DNA of 64,000 bases from Prorocentrum cordatum. Lineage: Eukaryota > Sar > Dinophyceae > Prorocentrales > Prorocentraceae. How positions within the stretch are numbered: the first letter of the stretch is position 1; the number at the start of each line of letters is the position of its first letter. The translations under genes were made by a program, and so were the position numbers. A model generated the notes under the pieces. That model ran no database searches, was not told where the DNA came from, and saw only the letters and a program-made list of their open reading frames with translations. Shown piece after piece: positions 56,249 through 64,000 of this stretch. The DNA lies in assembly GCA_963575745.1 (NCBI GenBank), contig CAUYUJ010012558.1:62001-126000 (forward strand), read 5' to 3'.

Positions 56249-59200
56249 CTCCTTGTCGTCGTCGTCGTCACCGCCGTCCCTGCCTCGTCCTCCTCCTAGG
56301 AGGCGGAGGGGGTAATAAAATGGAGGTGGAGGAGACGGGCGAGCAGGAGGAGGAAGACCACCCTCTCTAGGGGAAGAGCAAAGTGATGGGTGGAAGGCGG
56401 TGTTCACCCCCCTCCTCCGGTATCCACTTCTCCCTCTCTCCCACGCATCCTCCTGCCTCCTCCTGCGCTGCTCCCTGGGTGGTTGCGAACTGCGCAACTG
56501 TCGCCACTTTCGTGAGCTCCTGGGAGGCACGGCGGAGCGGGGAGCACCCGAATCCTCGCAACGCCCTGGATGGCTGCGGACTGCACAATTGTCGAAGCTT
56601 TCGTGGGCCCCTGGGAGGCACGGCGGAGTGGCGGAGCACCCGAAACCTTGGAATTCCCAGGGTGGCTGCGAACGTGCAACCGTCGCCATTTCCGCGGGTT
56701 CCTGGGAGGTCCAGCGGGGTAGAGGAATAGTTAAGACCTGGCAGCTTTCGGGGTGGCTGCGAACTGCGAAACTGTCGCCACTTGCGTGGGCTCCCGAGAG
56801 GTCCAGCGGAGTATTGGAGTACCCGAGACCTTGCAGCTCCTGGGTGGCTGCAAACTGCGCGACTGTCGCCACGTTCGTGGGCTCCTGGGAGGCATTGCGG
56901 AGTAGCGGAATACCAAATACCTCACAGCCCCCTGAGAGGCTGTGTGGATCCATGTGGACCTCGTTTCCCCATGGGAGGCTGCGAACTGTGCAACTGTCGC
57001 CACGGTCGTGGGCTCCTGGGAGGTTCAGCGGGGTCGGGGGCCACGCGGGTCCAGACCGAGACCTCGCAACTCCGTAGGAGGCTGCGAGCTGCGCGACTCT
57101 CAAAAGTTGGGGGCCCGTGCACCCAAACAAGATCTCGCTGTTCCATGGGTGGCTGTGAACTGTACAACCGTTGTCACTTTCGTGGGCTCTTGAAATGTCC
57201 AGCGGGGTCGGGGGCCCCGCGGACCCATTTGGGACCTCGCTACCGTCTGGGAGGCTGCGGACTGTGCAAATGTCGCCCGTTTTGTGGGCTCCTGGGAGGC
57301 CCAGCGGGGTCGGGGACCACGCGGGGGCAACCGACACATCGCAGTTCCCTGGGTGGTTGCGAACGACGCAACCGTCGCCACGTTCGCTGGTTCCTGGGAG
57401 GCACTGCGGAGACCAGGGCAGCCATGATCGTGCAAATCTGGCGATGTGTTCTTCGTGTATGGAGCGTTCATACAACTATTCGCCTCGCGTGGAGAAAAGG
57501 GGGTGGTAATTGGACAGCGTGTTGTATACATGTTGAATGCGTCTCATACGCATTCAGCTGGCGTGGTGTGTTACGTATGTATGACAGAGAGAGAGAAGTA
57601 TTTTGTCGTACGCGTGTGGTGAACGTGTTGTATACGTGTCGTATGCCTGTATATCTGGCTTGTCCGTGTTTGATATACGGCGCGCACGGTTCGCATACGT
57701 CTCTTAAACGTGTCGTATACGGATGTTGGTCGGTTGTGTAAACATGTCGCGTACGTCTCGTTCACATTTCGCATACGCTTCGAATACATGTTCGACACGT
57801 GTGGTGCTCGTGTGTTATACGTGCCAGGTAAATTCCAACGGGTGTGATCGTGCTTGGTATTTCTCCGACAATGGGCGTGCGTGATGCATACGTCACACAC
57901 GCGTTTTGTGTGAGGTCCATGTACGGTTCGCAAGCATTGTGCATGCGCGTTGTCTACGTTTTGTCCACGCTCCACACACGGCTCGTATGCGTGTCGTCGG
58001 TGTTTGTGTGGGTTGTGTGTATGTTTCTGCACGTGTCGTACACGTTATGCACACGCTTCGTAACTTGGCGTTTGGCATATGTTTCATAAGCGTCTCGTGC
58101 AACATCTGGACGTATCGCGAACGTTTCATATGTGTTTCGTACACCACACATATACGCGCCGTACACGTGCCGAAAAGCTTCGTATATGGTCCGCATACGT
58201 TTGGTTGTCGTTTCGTGTGCGGGTTCTATATGTTCCGTACAAAAGTTCAGATACGTGTCATATCCATGCCGGGTACGTTTCCTATGCTTGCCATCATCGC
58301 TTCAGGTACGTCTCATCTGCGACTCACATACGACTCGTTATACGAACCTCGTACGTTCCGAGTGCGTGCCAGACGCGTCTCTGTAAGTCTCGTATACAAT
58401 AGCCATACATGCCATACACGTTCCGGAATCGTGTCATAAACGTTCCGCGTACGCTTCAAATGCGTATCATACACCTTTGGAATGTACCACGCACGTTCTA
58501 CGCACGCATCAGTTGCGTTTCGCTTACGTTGCACATGGGTTCCGCGTATGTTCCAGGTGAGTTTGGTACGCGGTCGATGCACATTTCTGTCACTATTTGA
58601 GCAAGGGCGAAATGCCACACTCTTGGGTTTGTTTCCAGACTTGCGTTCTCGAAACTTTTCATTGCTACGACCAACTAATCTTCCTATCTTCCCGATAACC
58701 GCAGCATTGATTGAATCACCCCCCCAAGATTTGAAACAGATGTTTCTTGCCAGCGACCATCTTGACGGACCACGGTCCCACCAATACTGGCAAATAATGT
58801 TCCTCCGCTGCACCGTTTGCACAACAACGACGACGACGACGACTACGACTACGACTAGAATTGTTCCCCTTCCCTCCCCTTCTTGCCCCTGCAAGAAGCC
58901 GCCTTCCCTCGCGTGCCCGCCTGGATCGACATGCCACTGCCAGGCCCGAGGGGCGGAAGTCTCCTCATGGTGACGAAAGTTCCGAACTTGGACTTCTCGT
59001 CCTGCAGCAGCGGGTTGCCGCGGGACTACCCAAGAAGGCCCCGAGAGCAAACGGGAACCCTCAGAAGGGGGGCGTAGGGGCTGGAGGGGAGAGAGAAGCG
59101 AGAAAAGGAGGAGGAGGCAAAGGAGGAGGAGATGGACGGTCGGAGGCGGGATGGATATGAGGAACATTCGTGGTGTTCCCACCCCCCCTGGGCGCAGCTA

Positions 59201-60478
59201 GCTCAGCGGAACAGCTCTTCCCAAACCACCTCCACTGCCCGAGCGGGGAGGATCCGTCCCTCCTCCTACCCCCTCCCTGGGCTTCTGAATCAGGGAAACC
59301 GCAATTGGTTAGAGAGTCCGCTTCTGCTCCAGATGGCCTCGAGATGGATTCAGCTACGGAATGATGACACAACATGGCGCAGCATTGCCCAAACTGCCTC
59401 CAGCGAAGCTATAAGAGGCACCAAGGCGTCCCCAAGATAGCTCTGGAGCGGCCCCGGAGACCCCACGCATGTCTGCAAGGAGGCCAGATGCATGGTAACA
59501 GTTCAACCTCGCTCGATATGTTTTCCTTCTTGACGTGTGTACAGACCTCCTAGATGGGTTCAGAGTAGGAGGTGTCGGAGATCGCGTCGCATCACCGAAT
59601 CAGTGACGCCAGTGATGCATCGGCGCCGTCGGTGTGGAAAACTCGGAATCCACATCGGGCCACATCGGCGATGCGGCGACTCTCACCCCATCTGCTCGGA
59701 CCCCATTTGGGAGTCTGGAAGCCTGGATTTGGGGCGTCCAACCATTATCCAAGGACGCCCCAGCGATGGGCCCTGGAAGCGCCCTTAGAGTCCCCGAGTT
59801 CACTCTACGCCATGGGCAGGGGGCCAGGCGAGGAGGACGAGTGCAACGGCAGAAAGAAACCCCTATCTTCTATCATCCTCCACCTCCTGCTCCTGTCCCT
59901 CCTTCTCGTCCTCCTCCTCCTCCTCCTCCTCCCACCGTCCACCCCAGGCAACCCTCCCGCTCCTTGTCCTTGTCATTGTCCTTGTCCTTGTCCTCGTCCT
60001 TGTCCTCCTCCTCCTCCTTCTTCTCCTCCTCCTCCTCCTCCTCCTCCTCCTCCCCCTCCCCCTCCTCCTCCTCCTCCTCCTCCCCCTCCCCCTCCCCCTC
60101 CTTCTCTTCCCGTGGTCCTCCACCCCGTTCCTCCCCCTCCCCCTCCTCCTCCTCCTCCTCCTCCCCCTCCCCCTCCCCCTCCTTCTCTTCCCGTGGTCCT
60201 CCACCCCGTTCCTCCTCCTCCCCCTCCTCCTCCTCCTCCTCCTCCTCCTCCTCCTCCTGCTCCTCCTCCTCCTCCGCTACTGCTGGACCTCCTGCTTCCT
60301 CCCCTCTCCTCCTCACCCCGCGCCAGGCACTGGCCAGCCCAAGCACGGCGTCCTCAATCACGAACTTGCCGCCCTTGAACCGCAGCGTGGCGTGCAGCCG
60401 CGACGTGGAAACATCCTCGGGCTCGCCCCCGTGCGGTCCCTCCCCCATCCCGCATGATGACGGACAAGGCGAACGTCG

Positions 60479-60559
<81 letters not shown>

Positions 60560-60652
60560 CGATGATGATGATGATGATGATGAAGATGATGATGCTGATG
60601 ATGTTGATGATGATGATGCTGATGATGATGATAATGCTGATGATGCTGCTGA

Positions 60653-60684
<32 letters not shown>

Positions 60685-63600
60685 ATGATGGCGATGACGA
60701 TGATGATGCCAATGCTGATGATGCTTATGATGATGAGGATGGCGATGGAGATGGAGGCAATGATGATCGTCATGAGGACGAAACAGAATTATCCCGGCAA
60801 AGCAGCCTAACAGCGATGTGTAGGAGCATATCTGGAAGCATTCCCCTTAAGATTCAGATGAGAATCCAGTTGTAGAATTCTGCTGTTCTCGCAGTCGTAG
60901 TCGCATTCGCGATGACAGTCGCATGGCAACGGCAGTCGCAGTCACAGCCTCAGCCTCAGCCTGCCTCAGCCTCAGCCTCAGCCTGCCTCAGCCTCAGCCT
61001 GCCTCAGCCTCAGCCTCAGCCTGCTTCAGCCTCAGCCTCAGTCTGCCTTCAGCCTCGGCCTCAGCCTCAGCCTGCCTCAGCCTCAGCCCTGCATCAGCCT
61101 CAGCCTCAGCCTCAGCCTGCCTCAGCATCAGCCTGCCTCAGCCTCAGCCTCAGCCTGCCTCAGCCTCAGCCTCAGCCTGCTTCAGCCTCAGCCTCAGTCT
61201 GCCTTCAGCCTCGGCCTCAGCCTCAGCCTGCCTCACCCTCAGCCTGCCTCAGCCTCAGCATCAGCCTGCCTCAGCATTCAAAATATGGCCCGGGAATGGA
61301 GTTCTGGGAACTCGAAGAACACGAAGTGGCCTACAGTTGGCTCCGGGCATTCAAAATCATGCCCAGGAATGGAGTTCTGGGAACTCGAAGACCACGAAGT
61401 GGCCTACAGTTGGCTCCGGGCATTCAAAATGTGGCCCGGGAATGGAGTTCTGGGAACTCGAAGAGCACGAAGTGGCCTACAGTTGGCTCCGGGCATTCAA
61501 AATGTGGCCCGGGAATGGAGTTCTGGGAACTCGAAGACCACGAAGTGGCCTACAGTTGGCTCCGGGCATTCAAAATGTGGCCCGGGAATGGAGTTCTGGG
61601 AAGTCGAAGAGCACGAAGTGGCCTACAGTTGGCTCCGGGCATTCAGAATGTGGCCCGGGAATGGAGTTCTGGGAGGTCGAAGAGCGCGAAGTGTGTGACT
61701 GTTTGCGAAAAACGAGTTCGGACACGAGTTCGGACACAGCTCCCCGGATGCCGCCCAGACCCCCCTGTGGAGTCATCTGCTGCTCTCTTTTGAGTCCACT
61801 AGAAACCTATCAGCAAAAGCTGTTAGGTAAAAACGAAGAGGGAGGAAAAGGAGGATGAGGAGAAGGAGAAGGACGAGGAGGAGGACGAGGAGGAGGAGGA
61901 GGAGGACGTGGAGGAGAAGGAGGAGGGGGAGGAGGAGGAGGAGGAGGAGGAGGAGGAGGAGGAGGAGGAGGAGGAGGAGGAGGAGGAGGAGGAGGAGAGA
62001 GAGAGGATGACGAGGGCGTCGTCGACCCTCGCCCTCCTCCCTCTCCTCCTCTGCCCGTGCCCCCCTCCTCCCCTGGGATCCGACGTCGCCAAAAAACCAT
62101 CGTGACGAATCGCGGCTGGAACCTTAACACCCTACGTATCCTTTCTACATCATTGGTTGACCTGGAGCGCTTTGCCAGGGACCCAAAGCCCGAAACAAAG
62201 CGAAAACGCCTGGCCCGACTAAGTTGTGACACGCGGCTCTCAGGGTCTCCTCCTCTCCCCCCTCGGCTCCCCCTTCCTCCGCGGCCGCCTCCTCCGACCG
62301 TGCCCAAACATCGGCTGGACCCAGGCACCCAAAATCATGATGTATTCAAGACGGTTGCCCTCCCGAAGAACTTTGTTGATGGCCCCGAAGCCAGGCGAGG
62401 GCCCCTGGAGGCCGGAAACCACGGCAAACCTCCCGGCATGTTTTTTGTTCATAACTCGAGGGGTCTTGGTCCGACTGGTCGTCATCCCGACCCCCAGACA
62501 GCCAGGGATCGAATCGATAAGTCCGATTGGCGATCGAAATTATCGAATCGGCGGGAATCGGCAGCCAAGTCGGGCGAAGTCGAATCGGCGGAAATCGGCA
62601 GGCTCGTAAGGCCTGCGCAGAGAAACAGAAACCCAGATCGGAAACAGACGGCGAGCAGAATCGGAATCGATCGACACTGCATCGACTTGAGCCAGAGGCG
62701 TCGAGAGGAGCCCTGCGACCCTGGCGCCGAGGCGCCCGGCCCCCGACCACGGCCGGGCATCGGCCGGTCAGCGGGCGCTGGCGGGCGGCAGAGGGGCACA
62801 GGCCGCCTAGGCCGAGGCCAGGAGCGCGACGGGAGGGGGGGGGGGCGGAGGGGGAAGGAGGAGGGAAAGGAGGAGGGGGAAGGAGGAGGAGGACTTGAAC
62901 ACAACAGCGTGGCACAAGGAGGAGGAGGAGGAGGAGGAGGAGGAGGAGGAGGAGGAGAACGAGGCCGGACACAGCCAAGAAGGCGCAACCCGAATTCAGC
63001 GGATCAGGAGGAAATGGGAAGAGGAGCGGACGGCCGGCCGCGGCGCCCCCGCCCCCTCCCCCTCACGGGGGACATCTGCGGGCCCCTGGACGCCCTCCAC
63101 ACAAGCCAGAGACTTCCAGGAACCCAAGTCCTCGACCCTCCTCGACCATCGATCCTCCTCGGCCAACAGTCCTCGCTCGTCATCCTCGACATCCTCCTCG
63201 ACCCTCCTCGACCATCGATTCTCTTCGATCCTCCTCAAATTCCCCGAACCCAGATCAACCTCCCTGTCGGTGTCCGCTCACGGTCCGTCTCGACCATCGA
63301 TCATCCTTCGTGTGGGTACAAACAAAGCCACTTGCGATGCTGCTGATCCCCAGACCTCTCCTGGGGCTCATTCTGCTTAGAACTTCGACGAGAATCCAGC
63401 CATGGCGCCTTCGCCTCTCCAGGAGGAACACAGGTACGTGATTATCGGTACCTCTTCCTCCTCTGAACTCGACCCTCCTCGGCCATCGATCCTCCTCGAT
63501 CAACCCTCCCCAACTATCCGAGATGCTCACGTCGTTGTCGCTGCCCCGGCCCAATTTCACGGTCCGGCCGCCCGCCAGCGAGATGATGCGGAGGCCCCGG

Positions 63601-63746
63601 GCGCTGTGCACGTGGGTGTCCTCGCTGGGAGGACCGAGCGCCCATGCCGTGCTCTTCTCCTGGGACTGTTGCCGCTGCTCCTCGCCGCCCTGCTCGTAAT
63701 GCCGCTGCTGGTGCTGCTGGTGGTGGTGGTGGTGCTGCTGCTCCTC
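52099..63746 (-). CDS. FHA-domain protein, partial, four exons
   Basis: Forkhead-associated domains bind phosphothreonine peptides. Minus exons: A 63746-63519, B 60415-60353, C 59001-58921, D 52205 to about 52099. They join in phase into one FHA domain. A: Gln/His-rich lead, then GLRIISLAGG, RTVKLGRGSDNDVSIS. B: DVSTSRLHATLRFKGGKFVI plus E. C: DEKSKFGTFVTMRRLPPLGP then GSGMSIQ. D: VGRTILRLTVQVPDVAARGL. Key residues visible: Gly-Arg of LGRG, Ser and His of TSRLH, and SKFGT in place of the commoner SxNGT, a form also known from nibrin-type FHA domains. Introns: 3103 nt (GA-AG), 1351 nt (GA-AG) and 6715 nt (GC-AG), filled with satellites. Exon A's acceptor (AAAAG/GAGGAG) and exon D's end are tentative. 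The start and the rest of the protein were not found. No partner protein can be named. Confidence 0.82.
52225..52310. repeat. 14-bp dispersed repeat, locus in FHA intron
   Basis: ATGATGTACAAGCT, ATGTTGTGCAAAAT, TTGATGTATAAGCA and AAGTGGTGTAAGCC in 14-bp register, directly upstream of exon D. Confidence 0.85.
52460..52795. repeat. Loose GCCCACGG-type repeat
   Basis: GAGGCGCCCACGGC, GGCCCACGGGGAGCC, GAGGTGCCCACGGCC and GTCGCCCACGGCCGCC recur at roughly 75-80 bp with similar surroundings (GCGGGCCAAACCCCGCCAC, CAGATGAAACCCGCCAC). 52796-53265 is unique with no gene seen, inside the FHA intron. Confidence 0.6.
53270..54340. repeat. 48-bp minisatellite (FHA intron)
   Basis: Units of about 47-48 bp with AAAAGTGGAGACAAAAGGGC, GCGGCAGCGAAAG and GAAGCMCC. 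They are clear from 53650 to 53990 (starts near 53671, 53720, 53768, 53816, 53864, 53911 and 53959) and decayed on both sides. Confidence 0.88.
54341..54640. other. FHA intron, no gene seen
   Basis: Unique sequence leading into the next array. Confidence 0.4.
54641..56085. repeat. GCACGAGCCCCGAAGGGTTC satellite with higher-order copies (FHA intron)
   Basis: The word GCACGAGCCCCGAAGGGTTC plus AGCGC recurs at about 27-36 bp in 54960-55215 and 55640-56075. Longer blocks with CCCAGACTCGG, AACTAT-CAAA and AAACCGTAAAA are interspersed. A segment of about 90 bp (CGGCACGAGCCCTGGAGGGT, CTGCGCCAGGCGACTGCGAA) at 54960 is repeated at about 55640, giving a higher-order period near 680 bp. Confidence 0.88.
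56205..56275. repeat. (GTC)n microsatellite (FHA intron)
   Basis: Pure GTCGTC triplets over about 45 bp with degraded ends. Confidence 0.92.
56465..57515 (+). repeat. 91-bp repeat family, locus 2 (FHA intron)
   Basis: About ten units (near 56485, 56575, 56668, 56757, 56848, 56983, 57082, 57162, 57255 and 57357) sharing GGCTGCGAACTGCGCAACTG, TCGCCACTTTCGTGGGCTCC and TGGGAGGCAC. The right flank has TATGGAGCGTTCATACAA and CGCCTCGCGTGGA, as at 36040-36085. Confidence 0.92.
57520..58575. repeat. Roughly 15-bp palindromic-core satellite (FHA intron)
   Basis: Over 1 kb of loosely repeated CGTATACGTGTCGTATACG-like sequence. CGTATAC, CGCATACG and CGTACACG cores alternate with TTTC/GTTC/CTTC linkers at about 15 bp, so all three frames show five-residue periodicity. 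Confidence 0.8.
58576..58920. other. FHA intron end next to exon C; no gene seen
   Basis: Mostly unique sequence with a short (ACG)n/(ACT)n patch at 58828-58857. On the gene strand it follows the GC donor after exon C. Confidence 0.5.
59090..59870. other. FHA intron between exons B and C; no gene seen
   Basis: Short GGA tract 59100-59135, then unique sequence. CATCGGCGAT-type words at 59610-59680 echo 51480-51570. Small frames on both strands are not recognised. Confidence 0.45.
59875..60330. repeat. TCC microsatellite block with internal 76-bp duplication (FHA intron)
   Basis: TCC/CCCTCC triplets over 450 bp. CTTCTCTTCCCGTGGTCCTC and CACCCCGTTCCTCC occur at about 60101 and 60181 in the same setting. 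Confidence 0.93.
60478..60775. repeat. (GAT)n microsatellite (FHA intron)
   Basis: About 300 bp of GAT triplets with GCTGATGAT and GGTGGTGGT interruptions, 60 bp upstream (gene sense) of exon B. Confidence 0.95.
60930..61270. repeat. TCAGCC hexamer repeat (FHA intron)
   Basis: CCTCAGCCTCAGCCTGCCTC-like hexamers with occasional extra bases. A block of about 125 bp containing CTGCTTCAGCCTCAGCCTCA and TCTGCCTTCAGCCTCGGCC appears twice (near 61020 and 61178). Confidence 0.93.
61275..61712. repeat. 73-bp tandem repeat, six copies (FHA intron)
   Basis: Starts at 61275, 61349, 61422, 61495, 61568 and 61641 with ATTCAAAATGTGGCCCGGGA, then TGGAGTTCTGGGAACTCGAA and GTGGCCTACAGTTGGCTCCG. The copies are over 90% identical by eye. 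As 73 is not a multiple of three, each copy is read in the next phase, and all three plus frames stay open. Confidence 0.95.
61840..62010. repeat. GGA microsatellite (FHA intron)
   Basis: GGA triplets, pure from about 61925 to 62000. The following 62020-62500 is unique with a plus frame I do not accept as a gene. Confidence 0.93.
62505..62965. repeat. GAATCGGCGG words and GGA tract (FHA intron)
   Basis: AATCGGCGGGAATCGGCAG and related words at 62540-62605, unique GC-rich sequence, then GGA triplets at 62850-62895 and 62920-62960. Confidence 0.75.
63125..63270. repeat. CCTCCTCGACCATCGATCCT repeat (FHA intron)
   Basis: The word CCTCCTCGACCATCGATYCT occurs at about 63137 and 63202, with related CATCGATCCTCCTCG again at 63484. 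The CGACCATCGAT core is partly palindromic. Confidence 0.8.
63340..63480 (+). repeat. Dispersed repeat family C, copy 3 (FHA intron)
   Basis: CTCTCCTGGGGCTCATTCTG, GACGAGAATCCAGCCATGGC, CTCCAGGAGGAACACAGGTA and GGTACCTCTTCCTCCTCTGA line up with the copy at 48770. Confidence 0.7.
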
Positions 63747-63759
63747 CTTTTCTTAGCCA

Positions 63760-63895
63760 GGCCGCCGAGCGCACTCCCGCTCGTGGCGTCAGTGCTGCTC
63801 CTCCTTCTCCTCCTCCTCCTCCTCCACATCCTCCACCTCCTCCTCCGCATCCTCCTCCTCCCCGCTCCCCCCTGCCCTTCCGCCGCCTGCTCCTG
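63760..63895. repeat. TCC tract upstream of FHA exon A
   Basis: TCC/CTC triplets on the plus strand. On the gene strand this is a GGA tract just before the presumed acceptor of exon A. Confidence 0.85.
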
Positions 63896-63924
63896 TTAGA
63901 ACACGGCTGAAGCGCATTCGCCGA

Positions 63925-64000
63925 AGCGAACTTTTGGAGGTCCGCGCTCGTTTCTCGGATCGGCGTTGGACCCCCCCTTCATGGCGCGCGGAGCGCGCCA
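63925..64000 (-). repeat. Dispersed element around CGCGCCATG, copy 2; possible first exon
   Basis: Minus GCGCTCCGCGCGCCATGAAG opens a short frame (MKGGSNADPRNERGPPKVRF plus GECASAVF), about 180 bp upstream of FHA exon A. It could supply the start of that gene, but its similarity to 24110-24195 suggests a dispersed element. The frame hits a stop before the GGA tract, and no clear splice to exon A can be chosen. Confidence 0.4.

Noticed and set aside
59277-59345. tRNA-like GGTTAGAGAGTCCGCTTCTG
   Set aside because: Resembles a D-arm only. The remaining stems and a box B are missing.
62057-63346. 429-residue plus-strand frame opposite the FHA intron
   Set aside because: It runs through family C repeats, GGA tracts and GAATCGGC words. 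Composition is Arg/Pro/Gly-rich without a domain, and it lies within a supported intron on the other strand.
1-64000. Relict spliced-leader (dinoflagellate SL) sequence marking retroposed cDNA
   Set aside because: No match to the conserved SL core was noticed by eye on either strand. A systematic search was not possible.

Overview
This window looks like nuclear DNA of a dinoflagellate. It is GC-rich and mostly built of microsatellites (above all TCC/GGA tracts) and many unrelated minisatellite arrays. Genes are sparse and cut into short exons, and their introns often start with GA or GC instead of GT and end in AG followed by G. The degenerate retroelement reading frames resemble types I associate with dinoflagellate genomes. 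A Prorocentrum-like species with long repeat-filled introns would fit, but the species cannot be fixed from the sequence alone.

Two genes can be read with confidence, both on the minus strand. The first (10304-13019) is a complete four-exon cyclopropane-fatty-acyl-phospholipid synthase of 414 residues, with an N-terminal membrane anchor and every expected catalytic residue. The second (52099-63746) is part of an FHA-domain protein. Its phosphopeptide-binding domain is spread over exons of 228, 63, 81 and about 107 nt, separated by introns of 3.1, 1.35 and 6.7 kb packed with satellite arrays. A third minus-strand gene of unknown function (about 16470-17771) has two exons that join cleanly and a further exon-like block.

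Mobile-element remains: an ORF1-like pseudogene (7862-9219, minus), a pol/RNase H-like pseudogene (14636-16243, minus) and a long broken LINE-type reverse transcriptase with RNase H (29222-32040, plus). An unrecognised intronless frame with three in-frame stops (45640-46967, minus) sits inside a 21-bp minisatellite. Weaker coding-like stretches lie at 33749-34345 (plus), 42080-42316, 43399-43500 and 49784-50632 (all minus).

Layout: 1-7 kb microsatellites, a 28-30 bp minisatellite and a GGT/ACC-rich block; 7.8-9.2 kb ORF1 pseudogene; 10.3-13 kb CFA synthase; 14.6-16.2 kb pol pseudogene; 16.4-17.8 kb unknown gene; 18-24 kb minisatellites (14, 75, 79 and about 10 bp); 24.5-29 kb microsatellites and a 360-bp repeat family; 29.2-32 kb LINE; 33-44 kb repeats, including a composite 14-bp family and CGA/TCA triplet blocks; 44-47.5 kb 21-bp minisatellite with its embedded frame; 47.5-52 kb mixed repeats; 52-63.7 kb the FHA gene and its satellite-filled introns. 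No rRNA, convincing tRNA, CRISPR array or spliced-leader sequence was seen. All family assignments were made by eye, without database searches.
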